A stretch of DNA of 29,524 nucleotides from Clostridium sp. 28_12. GTDB taxonomy: Bacteria; Bacillota; Clostridia; TANB77; CAG-508. The first letter of the stretch is position 1; each line of letters begins with the position of its first letter. The position numbers were made by a program, and so were the translations under genes. The notes under the pieces were generated by a model. That model had not been told where the DNA came from. It made no database searches and saw only the letters and a list, made by a program, of their open reading frames with translations. The DNA is taken from contig MNRR01000029.1 in the NCBI GenBank assembly GCA_001916055.1, positions 1-29,524 of the forward strand, in the 5' to 3' direction. This document shows, one piece after another, positions 16,017-23,103 of this stretch.

Positions 16017-18332
16017 TTATAATATTTCCAGATTTGCGTATTTAGCCATTAATCTTTTATGTCCAACTTTGTCAAAATTAATATCTACTTTTAAGTCTTC
16101 TCCTTCTGGTTCAACATAATTAATTGTACCTTCTCCAAATTTTTTGTGATAAACTCTTGAACCTGATTGATATGCTGAAAAATCTATATTTTTATTTGTA
16201 TCTTTTTGTGTTATATTATTTAAAAAGCTCTCCGCTGTTCTAAAAGAAAATCCTTCTATTTTCTTGGTTGTACCTGCTGCTGATTCTGCATATTGTGGTT
16301 CAGTAACTTTATATGTCTTAATGTTTCCATTATTTTTACTTCCATAACTCCATGTATAATTACTTTCTCCAAATATATTATCTTTTTTAGGCATTGTTGA
16401 AATCGCATCATCATATCCATCTAATAATTCTTTTGGAATTTCCTGTAAAAATCTTGATGGTGGGTTATGCGTTGTTGAACCAAAGGTTGTACGTTGTTTA
16501 CTATTAGTTAAAAATAAATTTTCCTTTGCTCTTGTTACTCCAACATAACACAAACGTCTTTCTTCTTCTAATTCTTTTTGTTCTCCAATTGACTTGTATC
16601 CAGGGAATATTCCTTCTTCCATTCCAACTAAAAATACTACTGGGAATTCAAGTCCTTTAGCACTATGTAAAGTCATTAATGTAACTGATTCGTCAGTCTC
16701 TTCTACATTATCTAAATCGCTTGATAATGTTATTCCTTCCAAGAAATCACTTAAACCACTTTCTGCTGATTCTTCTTCAAATTCTACTGCAACATTTAAG
16801 AATTCCTCTAAGTTTGCAATTCTGTTTTCAGCTTCAATTGTATTTTCATTTTCTAGTGCTTTTGTGTATCCTGTATCATGTAATATTTTTTTAATTAATT
16901 CAGAAATTGTTAATTCATCTTTTTTGGCAGTTATATTTTCAATACAATCAATAAATTCCCTAGAATTTAAGAAAACTCTATTTAGTCCATATACATCTGC
17001 ATTTTTTATTATTTCATACATTGACATATTATTTTGTTCTGCAATTATAGCAATTTTGTCTAAACTTGTTTTACCAATTCCTCTTTTAGGTTCATTTATA
17101 ATTCTATTTAAACTTAAATTATCTGCATGATTTTGTATTAATCTTAAATAAGAAATTATGTCTTTTATTTCTTTTCTTTCATAGAATTTTAATCCTCCAA
17201 CAATTTTATATGGAATATCTTCTCTTCTAAGAATTTCCTCTATTGCTCTGGATTGTGTATTCATTCTATATAAAACTGCAAAATCTGAATATTTGTATTT
17301 TTCTTGCATCATTAAATGTTTGATTTGTTCAGCAATATATCTACCTTCATCATATTCATTATCAGCAGAAAAAACCTTTGGTAAATTTCCAACATCATTT
17401 TCTGTCCATAATTTTTTATCATATTTTACTTCATTATTCTTTATTACTGCATTCGCAACTTTTAAAATATTTCCTGTACATCTATAATTTTGCTCTAATT
17501 TTATTATTTTAGTTCCAGGAAAGTCTTTTTCAAAGTTTAATATATTAGATATATCTGCACCTCTAAAACTATAAATTCCTTGGTCATTATCTCCTACAGC
17601 AGTAATATTTCCATGTTTTGATGCTAACATTGTTACTAAAGTAAATTGAGATTTATTGGTATCTTGATACTCATCTACTAAAACATATTGAAATTTATTT
17701 GAATAATATTCTAAAACGTCTGGATTTTCCATTAAAATTTTAATTGTATAATTAATTATATCGTCAAAATCAATGGCATTATTTTCCTTTAATCTCTTTT
17801 GATATCTTTCATATACTTCTGCTATTTTTTCTCTTCTAAAATCTCCTCGAACCTTTGCAGCATAAGTATCTGGCTCTAACATTTCATTTTTAGCATTACT
17901 TATTTCTGACATTACAGACCTATCACTAAACATTTTATCATCTAATTGTAAATCTTTTAAAATTTGTTTTACCATTGTTTTTTGATCTGAAGTATCAAAT
18001 ATTATAAATGATGAATCAAAACCAATTCTATCTATAAACTTTCTTAATATTCTTACACATATTGAATGGAATGTTCCTATCCACATATCTTTTGCTGCAT
18101 CACCAACTAATAATTCGATTCTTTCCTTCATTTCCTTTGCTGCTTTGTTAGTAAATGTTATTGCTAAAATATTCCATGGTAGTATCTTTTTTTCTCCCAT
18201 CAAATATGCAATTTTATGTGTTAATACTTTTGTTTTTCCACTACCAGCTCCTGCTATTATTAAGCATGGTCCTTCTGTATTTACTACTGCTTCATATTGT
18301 TTATCATTTAATCCTTTTAGTATTTCTTCCAT
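16017..18332 (-). CDS. pcrA: ATP-dependent DNA helicase PcrA/UvrD
   Basis: 771 residues, typical length for PcrA. Superfamily 1 motifs in order: Q-motif LNDKQYEAV, Walker A AGAGSGKT (27-34), AITFTNKAAKEMKERI, Walker B VLVDEYQDTN, GDNDQGIYSFRGAD, LEQNYRC, and late motifs TLHSAKGLEFPVVFLVGMEEGIFP and EERRLCYVGVTRAKE. The C-terminal Tudor-like RNA polymerase-binding domain is visible (YHKKFGEGTINYVEPEGED...KRLMAKYANLEIL). It unwinds 3'-5' in repair and replication. Only a weak GAGAG site precedes the ATG. Confidence 0.97.
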   Translation of the reverse strand: MEEILKGLNDKQYEAVVNTEGPCLIIAGAGSGKTKVLTHKIAYLMGEKKILPWNILAITFTNKAAKEMKERIELLVGDAAKDMWIGTFHSICVRILRKFIDRIGFDSSFIIFDTSDQKTMVKQILKDLQLDDKMFSDRSVMSEISNAKNEMLEPDTYAAKVRGDFRREKIAEVYERYQKRLKENNAIDFDDIINYTIKILMENPDVLEYYSNKFQYVLVDEYQDTNKSQFTLVTMLASKHGNITAVGDNDQGIYSFRGADISNILNFEKDFPGTKIIKLEQNYRCTGNILKVANAVIKNNEVKYDKKLWTENDVGNLPKVFSADNEYDEGRYIAEQIKHLMMQEKYKYSDFAVLYRMNTQSRAIEEILRREDIPYKIVGGLKFYERKEIKDIISYLRLIQNHADNLSLNRIINEPKRGIGKTSLDKIAIIAEQNNMSMYEIIKNADVYGLNRVFLNSREFIDCIENITAKKDELTISELIKKILHDTGYTKALENENTIEAENRIANLEEFLNVAVEFEEESAESGLSDFLEGITLSSDLDNVEETDESVTLMTLHSAKGLEFPVVFLVGMEEGIFPGYKSIGEQKELEEERRLCYVGVTRAKENLFLTNSKQRTTFGSTTHNPPSRFLQEIPKELLDGYDDAISTMPKKDNIFGESNYTWSYGSKNNGNIKTYKVTEPQYAESAAGTTKKIEGFSFRTAESFLNNITQKDTNKNIDFSAYQSGSRVYHKKFGEGTINYVEPEGEDLKVDINFDKVGHKRLMAKYANLEIL

Positions 18333-18443
18333 CTTTTCTCTCTTTCTTTTTTCAAATATTTGTTTGTATTCTACTATATTTTTTTGATTTTTGCAATAGT
18401 TTTTTAATAAAAAGTATACTTTATATTTTTCGCCAAATAATAC

Positions 18444-18488
18444 AAAATATACTTTGTATTTTATCCCAAAAAATACAAAGTATATTTT
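18444..18488 (-). terminator. AT-rich terminator-like hairpin after prfA
   Basis: A near-perfect 19-bp inverted repeat (AAAATATACTTTGTATTTT and its complement) around an 8-nt loop, directly after the prfA stop. A partial copy of one arm occurs at about 18413-18428, so the arm sequence is present three times. Confidence 0.75.
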
Positions 18489-18490
18489 AA

Positions 18491-19552
18491 TTATTCTTCT
18501 TCTCCTTTTAATCTTTCAGCTCTGTCTGCCGCAATTAAATTATCAATCATTTCATCTAAATCTCCATTTAAGAAGTTCTCCATTTGGAATATACTCATTC
18601 CAATTCTATGATCAGTTATACGTCCTTGTGGATAATTATAAGTACGTATTTTTTCACTTCTATCACCACTACCAACTTGTATTTTTCTTGCATTTGCTAT
18701 TTCTGAATCTTGTTTTTCTTTTTCTATATTATAGATTTTTGATCTAAGCATTTTCATAGCATATTCTCTGTTTTGTAATTGTGAACGCTCTGTTTGGCAT
18801 TCTGCAACTATTCCTGTTGGTTCATGTATTAATCTTACGGCAGATGATGTTTTATTTACGTGTTGTCCTCCAGCCCCAGATGCTCTAAATACTTCCATTT
18901 TTATATCAGCTGGGTTTATTTCAATTTCTACATCTTCAACTACTGGTAATACTGCAACAGTTGCTGTTGATGTATGTATTCTTCCACTGCTTTCTGTATC
19001 TGGTACTCTTTGTACTCTGTGAACACCACTTTCGAATTTTAATCTACTATATGCACCTTTTCCTGTAACCATAAAAGATATTTCTTTATATCCACCTAAT
19101 TCAGTTTCATTTTCATTTAATATATCTATTTTCCAGTGTTTTCTTTCTGCATACATTGAATACATTCTAAATAATGTTCCTGCAAATAATGCTGCCTCTT
19201 CTCCTCCAGCTCCTGCACGAATTTCGCAAATAATATTTTTATCATCATTTGGGTCTTTTGGTATTAATAACGCTTTTAATTCGTCTTCAATATGTGGAAG
19301 ATTTTCTTTAGCTTCATAATAATCTGCTTCAGCCAATTCTTTTAATTCTTTATCTTCCATCATTTCTTTAGCTTCATCCATTCTTTGTTTTTCTTTTTTA
19401 TATTCCCTATATTTTTGTACTATTTCTTCTATCGAACTGTGTTCCTTTATTAGTTTTTGCCATTCAGTTTGGTTCGCAATCACTTCTGGATCACTAATCA
19501 ATTTTGTTAATTCTTCATATCTCGCTTCTACTGTTTCTAGTTTGTCAAACAT
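18491..19552 (-). CDS. prfA: Peptide chain release factor 1
   Basis: 353 residues. The catalytic GGQ motif is at 228-230 (RASGAGGQHVNKT), with the coiled N-terminal domain and the codon-recognition domain upstream. It releases peptides at UAA/UAG codons. AAGGAG lies 7 nt before the ATG. It is flanked by pcrA and the DGR remnant. Confidence 0.97.
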   Translation of the reverse strand: MFDKLETVEARYEELTKLISDPEVIANQTEWQKLIKEHSSIEEIVQKYREYKKEKQRMDEAKEMMEDKELKELAEADYYEAKENLPHIEDELKALLIPKDPNDDKNIICEIRAGAGGEEAALFAGTLFRMYSMYAERKHWKIDILNENETELGGYKEISFMVTGKGAYSRLKFESGVHRVQRVPDTESSGRIHTSTATVAVLPVVEDVEIEINPADIKMEVFRASGAGGQHVNKTSSAVRLIHEPTGIVAECQTERSQLQNREYAMKMLRSKIYNIEKEKQDSEIANARKIQVGSGDRSEKIRTYNYPQGRITDHRIGMSIFQMENFLNGDLDEMIDNLIAADRAERLKGEEE

Positions 19553-19653
19553 AATTATTCTCCTTTTCTCTAAATTCGTTTTATATTATACTATATATTG
19601 GTATTTTTTTCAAGGGTATGCTTATATTTCAACAAAATTAAAGATTCTTTTTA

Positions 19654-20422
19654 TTAACAAATTTTTATACTTCCATCATTTCTTATCTTTCCTTTTGTTC
19701 TAATTTTTAGTCTATATTCGTTTATTTTATATCCACAAAAGTTCACTCCTTGTGAGCTTTTAAATATCTGTGTTTTACTATTTAACTCTAATTTTAAATT
19801 TGTAGTTAAAAATTCTCTAATTTGTTGTAGTTTTTGTATTGCTTCTTTTTTATTTCTTGCCATAACTACCACATCATCCATATATCGATAATAATATTTC
19901 TTTTGTTAACCAAAGTAGTTTTTTATCTTTTATTTTTCTTTGTAAAATATTATATAAAATTGATTTATCTATATTTTGAAAATATTTTGCTATATCCATT
20001 TTTATTATATAATAATTATTCCAGATTCTTTTACAATGCTTCATCGTGTTTTGCACATTTATACATGCTTTGTGCATCCCTCTATTCTCTAAACATGCAT
20101 ATGATGTGTTTATAAAGCTTTTTATAAAATATTCTTTCATAAAATTATCCACATACCATCTATGTACTATTCTATCTATATATGCACTTTTTTCTATTAG
20201 TCTTAATTTGGGCTCTGTTACATAAAATGTTGCATATCTACTATGTTTATAAGTTCCATTTTTTAGTTGTTCATATAACCACATTATATATTCTTCTTGT
20301 TTTAAATTGAACAATATTATTTCTTTACGTATATTTTTACCTTTTCTGCTTTCTATATGTGCTTTCATCAAACTTTCATAGGTTAATTTTTTGTCATATT
20401 GATTTCTTATTGTTTTTGGCAT
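19654..20422 (-). pseudogene. DGR reverse transcriptase remnant (internal deletion and frame change)
   Basis: Two adjoining frames. The first (20422-19874, 182 codons) has the N-terminal region and motif-A-like IIKMDIAKYFQNIDKS and ends LLWLTKEILLSIYG. The second (from about 19886) resumes at YYYRYMDDVVVMARNKKEA, giving motif C (YMDD), then FLTTNLKLELNSKTQIFKSSQGVNFCGYKINEYRLKI. A typical DGR RT has ~50 residues between these, holding GxP-GNxTSQ (motif 4); that block is missing and the frame shifts by +1. The C-terminus stops soon after RTKGKIR, whereas intact relatives continue for roughly 60-100 residues. It overlaps the avd gene by 29 nt. An active enzyme is unlikely unless this is an assembly error. 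Confidence 0.85.
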
Positions 20423-20762
20423 AATATTTTATTAAGCCTCCTAGTATTTTTCCAATTTCGTATAGTAATTCCATTGATACTTTGTATTTTTTATTGTCTA
20501 TCCATTTATTTTTTTGCATTATTCTTATCATCATTCTTTGGGCGTTTAATTCTGCATCTATCAAATTTAAATAATATAATCTCTTTGAATTATCTATTTT
20601 GTTTATGTATAATATATTTTCTAGCATTTTATACATCACTGTTTTAAATTCGTTTCCTATATTAAATTTTTCTGTTCTTGGCATTTTTATTATTGTTTCT
20701 ATCATATATTGCATATATTTTTCGTATTTTGGTATTAACATTAATTCTTCTTTATTGTTCAT
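20394..20762 (-). CDS. avd: DGR accessory variability determinant (Avd), four-helix bundle protein
   Basis: 122 residues, all helical: IPKYEKYMQYMIETIIKMPRTEKFNIGNEFKTVMYKMLENILYINKI...LIDAELNAQRMMIRIMQKNKWIDNKKYKVSMELLYEIGKILGGLIKYY. The pattern (PRTEKF, then DAEL, then a final EIGKILGGLIK) is that of Avd/S23-type bundles, which form a positively charged pentamer that binds the RT and template RNA. It overlaps MSL upstream (11 nt) and the RT downstream (29 nt), the expected translational coupling. Unlike its partners it looks intact. Confidence 0.88.
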   Translation of the reverse strand: MNNKEELMLIPKYEKYMQYMIETIIKMPRTEKFNIGNEFKTVMYKMLENILYINKIDNSKRLYYLNLIDAELNAQRMMIRIMQKNKWIDNKKYKVSMELLYEIGKILGGLIKYYAKNNKKSI

Positions 20763-21179
20763 CTTTTTGCTGCCTTTCTCTCTTCTGTTCTAAAAGTTCA
20801 TATATATTTATATTACTATAACATCCACATTTATAATGTTCACATTCTTTGCAATTTAAATATTTTTTTGTTTCTGTATTTTCTTTTCCTTCAAATTTAT
20901 ATTGCTCTACCAATTCTTTGCTATCTTTTCCATAATCATATAATACATATCCATATCCTTCTTCTTCTATTAATTCTAAATATTTTAATATAAAACTGAC
21001 TGGCATTCCAACTTTGCATACTTCTTCTTCAAAACATGTTACTTTTAATCCATACAATTTGTTCAATAATATCGCATCTTCTCCTGTTGCTATAACAAAT
21101 ATTCCACATCTTACTAATACTAATTTTCCTTTGTTTTTTCTTTGTTTTTTAGTTCTTTTACTTTTTTTGCAAATCTCAT
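20752..21179 (-). CDS. MutS-like (MSL) DGR accessory protein, frame broken near the 5' end
   Basis: The body (about 21120-20752) reads KLVLVRCGIFVIATGEDAILLNKLYGLKVTC...VGMPVSFILKYLELIEEEGYGYVLYDYG, resembling MutS mismatch-recognition domain I (FRVGDFYEAFGEDA... AGVPYHALDAYLAKLVKAGYRVAICEQ). A Cys/His-rich stretch CKECEHYKCGC follows and may bind zinc. MutS-like accessory genes are known in some DGRs. The best start is the ATG at 21179, six nt after GGAGG, but that frame ends after 19 codons; the body lies one base back. The region is A-rich and contains A-AAA-AAC and A-AAA-AAA in the start frame, so a lost A or a programmed -1 shift could both explain it. An in-frame TTG at 21066 is a poor alternative start. 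Confidence 0.65.
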
Positions 21180-21386
21180 CGTTTTCCTCCTTTTTATGTT
21201 GACCAATCCTTGTTTTTTTGCAAAATTAAGGACTAGTCCGGTGAGGCCTAGTCCGGTGAGGAGACGACTCTCACTATGTTGCTTCGCATCATGTGTGAAC
21301 CGTCTTCCTCTTGTTCTAATTTTTATATTTAATTCTTTGTTTGAGCTCCTTCTAGTTTTTCGCTGTACAGGACTCAGGTCTACGAC
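21180..21386 (-). other. Structured, GC-richer stretch between VP1 and MSL
   Basis: About 200 nt directly downstream of the VP1 variable repeat. It contains a tandem repeat of CTAGTCCGGTGAGG (21233-21246 and 21248-21261) and a long hairpin (21262-21305; AGACG/CGTCT closing stem, TCAC/GTGA and TGC-TTC-GCA inside). It is more GC-rich than its surroundings. In DGRs with this gene order the template repeat and its structured RNA would be expected here, but no second copy of the variable repeat is visible. I infer a residual template-RNA segment. Confidence 0.45.
21233..21261. repeat. Tandem 15-nt repeat CTAGTCCGGTGAGGC
   Basis: Two copies, period 15, the most GC-rich stretch of the DGR region. 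The function is unknown. Confidence 0.8.
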
Positions 21387-21525
21387 TTAGAAAAGTGAAA
21401 CTCTGAAACCAATAATGCTGTAGTAGCCGGTCGTATTGCTGCCGTCACGGTAGGCTGCTGGATAATTGTCGCCATTGTTGGAGTAAAAGCCCCCACGATT
21501 GGCACAAGGACCGTTTGAATTAGAA
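21387..21525 (-). other. DGR variable repeat of VP1 (VR1)
   Basis: C-terminal codons of VP1. About 20 of the last ~50 codons differ from VR2 in the amino acid encoded, nearly all at first or second positions compatible with template AAY/TAY codons, while PC, RGG, YPAA, TT and GFRVSL are fixed. Some third-position silent changes (cca/cct, gtt/gtg) show that the two repeats also diverged by ordinary drift. Confidence 0.82.
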
Positions 21526-22904
21526 GTATATTCAAGTGTCCATTCACTTACATTTCCTGCTATATCATATATTCCCTGTTTACTAAATGTTTCACTTGCT
21601 CCTGTTGATAATAAAATACTTGTATTATATTCTTTCTTTCCTCTTGCTCCACTTGTCCATCCTGAACCATTTGGTGCATATTTTGAATTTTCATTTGTTA
21701 TTTCCCATAAATTATCATAGTAATTTCCTATACTTGTACTATCTGTTTTTAAATCTGCTTGTGCTGTTCCTTTTGTTTCTAAATATTTTAATACTAAATC
21801 CCATTGCACTCCAAACATTAAACTACTTGTATAATTTTCTGATTTCACCATACCACTTGCCAATGTTTGAGCTTGACTACATGTTACATAATTGTATGGA
21901 TATGCATTTTGCTTTATTACTGGTATTTCTGTTGGTGCTGTATTTTCATCTCCATCTGTTTTTGGCGCATTTTCTATTCCTGTTTCATATTTTCCTATAT
22001 AAAATCCTCCATTTTTATATACACTTTTTAACATTTTCTGTTTTAATGCAGTATATTGTTCGCTTTTTAATCCAGTAACCTCGTCAGAATAATATTCATC
22101 TTTGTAACTTGTTCCATCTCTATAATCATTTGTATATGTGTGTAAATCTGTTTCTATCGCTGTATATTCTTCTGTTGTAAAGTTTTTTATATTTAGTCCT
22201 GCTGTTGGATATACTTCTGACGTTTTTGGCACCTCTATCCACACATATTGATTTCCTTTACTATCTTGTATTGTTAATCCATTTTCCAATGTTGTTCCTT
22301 CTACTTGTGCAAATCCATCTGGCAAATATGTTCCTTCTGTTGTTTTAGGTTTTTGACTTGTTACTGTCGTTGCTCCTCCATTATTTTCTTCCCCTGGTTG
22401 TTTTGGCTCTGCATCTATATTTACTCCTATTTCTGTTGATAAGTTCTCTTTTGTCTCGTCTATTGGTGTTTTTAGTAATTTTACTTTTACTGTCATTGTT
22501 GTTTGTTCTTGAGCTTTTAATGTTGTTTTATCAAGGCTACATTGTACTTCAAAATATTCATCATTTGTACTTGTTGCCTTTGCTGTTAAATCTGCTGATA
22601 AGTCTACACTCTGATTTTTTACTGTATATGTTGCTATTGCTGTTTGTCCTTTAGCATTTAATCCTGATACATTCATCGTTCCTTGTGTTTTATCAGCCGT
22701 ATTTATTGTTGCTGTTGTAGTTCCATCTCCACTTGTTTGTGGTTCTCCTACTAATTCTACTTTAAAATTATCTGGATTTCCTTCTGATTTTGCTGTTCCG
22801 TCTATATTTAATCCTACTTTTGTTATTGCTGCATATCCTACTGCTACTAGCACTATTGCTAATAACAATATTCCTCCTACAACCTTATTGTTTGCTCTCC
22901 TCAT
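21387..22904 (-). CDS. DGR variable protein 1 (FGE-sulfatase/CLec fold, surface type)
   Basis: 505 residues, started at the ATG eight nt after GGAGG rather than an upstream TTG. In order: short basic start (MRRANNK), a hydrophobic segment GGILLLAIVLVAVGYAAI (about 9-26) like a membrane anchor or SipW-type export signal, a beta-rich ~130-residue region resembling camelysin/TasA-like proteins, a Pro/Gly linker, then a formylglycine-generating-enzyme-like C-type-lectin domain (NGGFYIGKYETGIE, FGVQWDLVLKYLE, SKQGIYDIAGNVSEWTLE, ANRGGFYSNNG) ending IGFRVSLF. The last ~50 codons are the variable repeat. Such folds tolerate massive variation and act as ligand-binding surfaces. It is first in the VP1-MSL-avd-RT unit; a leader hairpin lies upstream. 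Confidence 0.9.
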   Translation of the reverse strand: MRRANNKVVGGILLLAIVLVAVGYAAITKVGLNIDGTAKSEGNPDNFKVELVGEPQTSGDGTTTATINTADKTQGTMNVSGLNAKGQTAIATYTVKNQSVDLSADLTAKATSTNDEYFEVQCSLDKTTLKAQEQTTMTVKVKLLKTPIDETKENLSTEIGVNIDAEPKQPGEENNGGATTVTSQKPKTTEGTYLPDGFAQVEGTTLENGLTIQDSKGNQYVWIEVPKTSEVYPTAGLNIKNFTTEEYTAIETDLHTYTNDYRDGTSYKDEYYSDEVTGLKSEQYTALKQKMLKSVYKNGGFYIGKYETGIENAPKTDGDENTAPTEIPVIKQNAYPYNYVTCSQAQTLASGMVKSENYTSSLMFGVQWDLVLKYLETKGTAQADLKTDSTSIGNYYDNLWEITNENSKYAPNGSGWTSGARGKKEYNTSILLSTGASETFSKQGIYDIAGNVSEWTLEYTSNSNGPCANRGGFYSNNGDNYPAAYRDGSNTTGYYSIIGFRVSLF

Positions 22905-22928
22905 ATGTTCTTCCTCCTTTTTTGACTT

Positions 22929-22956
22929 GTTATCCAAAGGGATGCTTTTTGATAAC
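22929..22956 (-). promoter_or_regulatory. Leader hairpin of VP1
   Basis: Stem GTTATC/GATAAC with a 16-nt loop containing GCATCC, placed 25 nt before the start codon. It matches the VP2 leader hairpin in position and loop but has a different, still paired, stem. CCTTT in the loop is complementary to AAAGG of the ribosome site, so start-site masking is possible. Confidence 0.6.
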
Positions 22957-22979
22957 TGAACTTTTTCTGTTCTATTTAT

Positions 22980-23008
22980 AACTTATCATTTTGTGTATTT
23001 CTTGTCAA
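22980..23008 (-). promoter_or_regulatory. Possible promoter of VP1 and the DGR operon
   Basis: -35 TTGACA (23003-23008) is a full match. A 17-nt spacer leads to TAAGTT, a weak -10; TATAAA a few bases further would give a 22-nt spacer. Its placement parallels the VP2 promoter. Confidence 0.5.
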
Positions 23009-23103
23009 TACTTTTTGTTTATTTTATTGTTTTGTGTTTAATATTACTAATTTCAATTTATACGGTCACATACACAATTGTTTTATATAAATTATTTAGA
23101 ATA

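Noticed and set aside
21142..21390. Plus-strand frame between VP1 and MSL
   Set aside because: It crosses a hairpin and tandem repeat, overlaps the MSL start on the other strand and has no homology I recognise; better read as noncoding structure.
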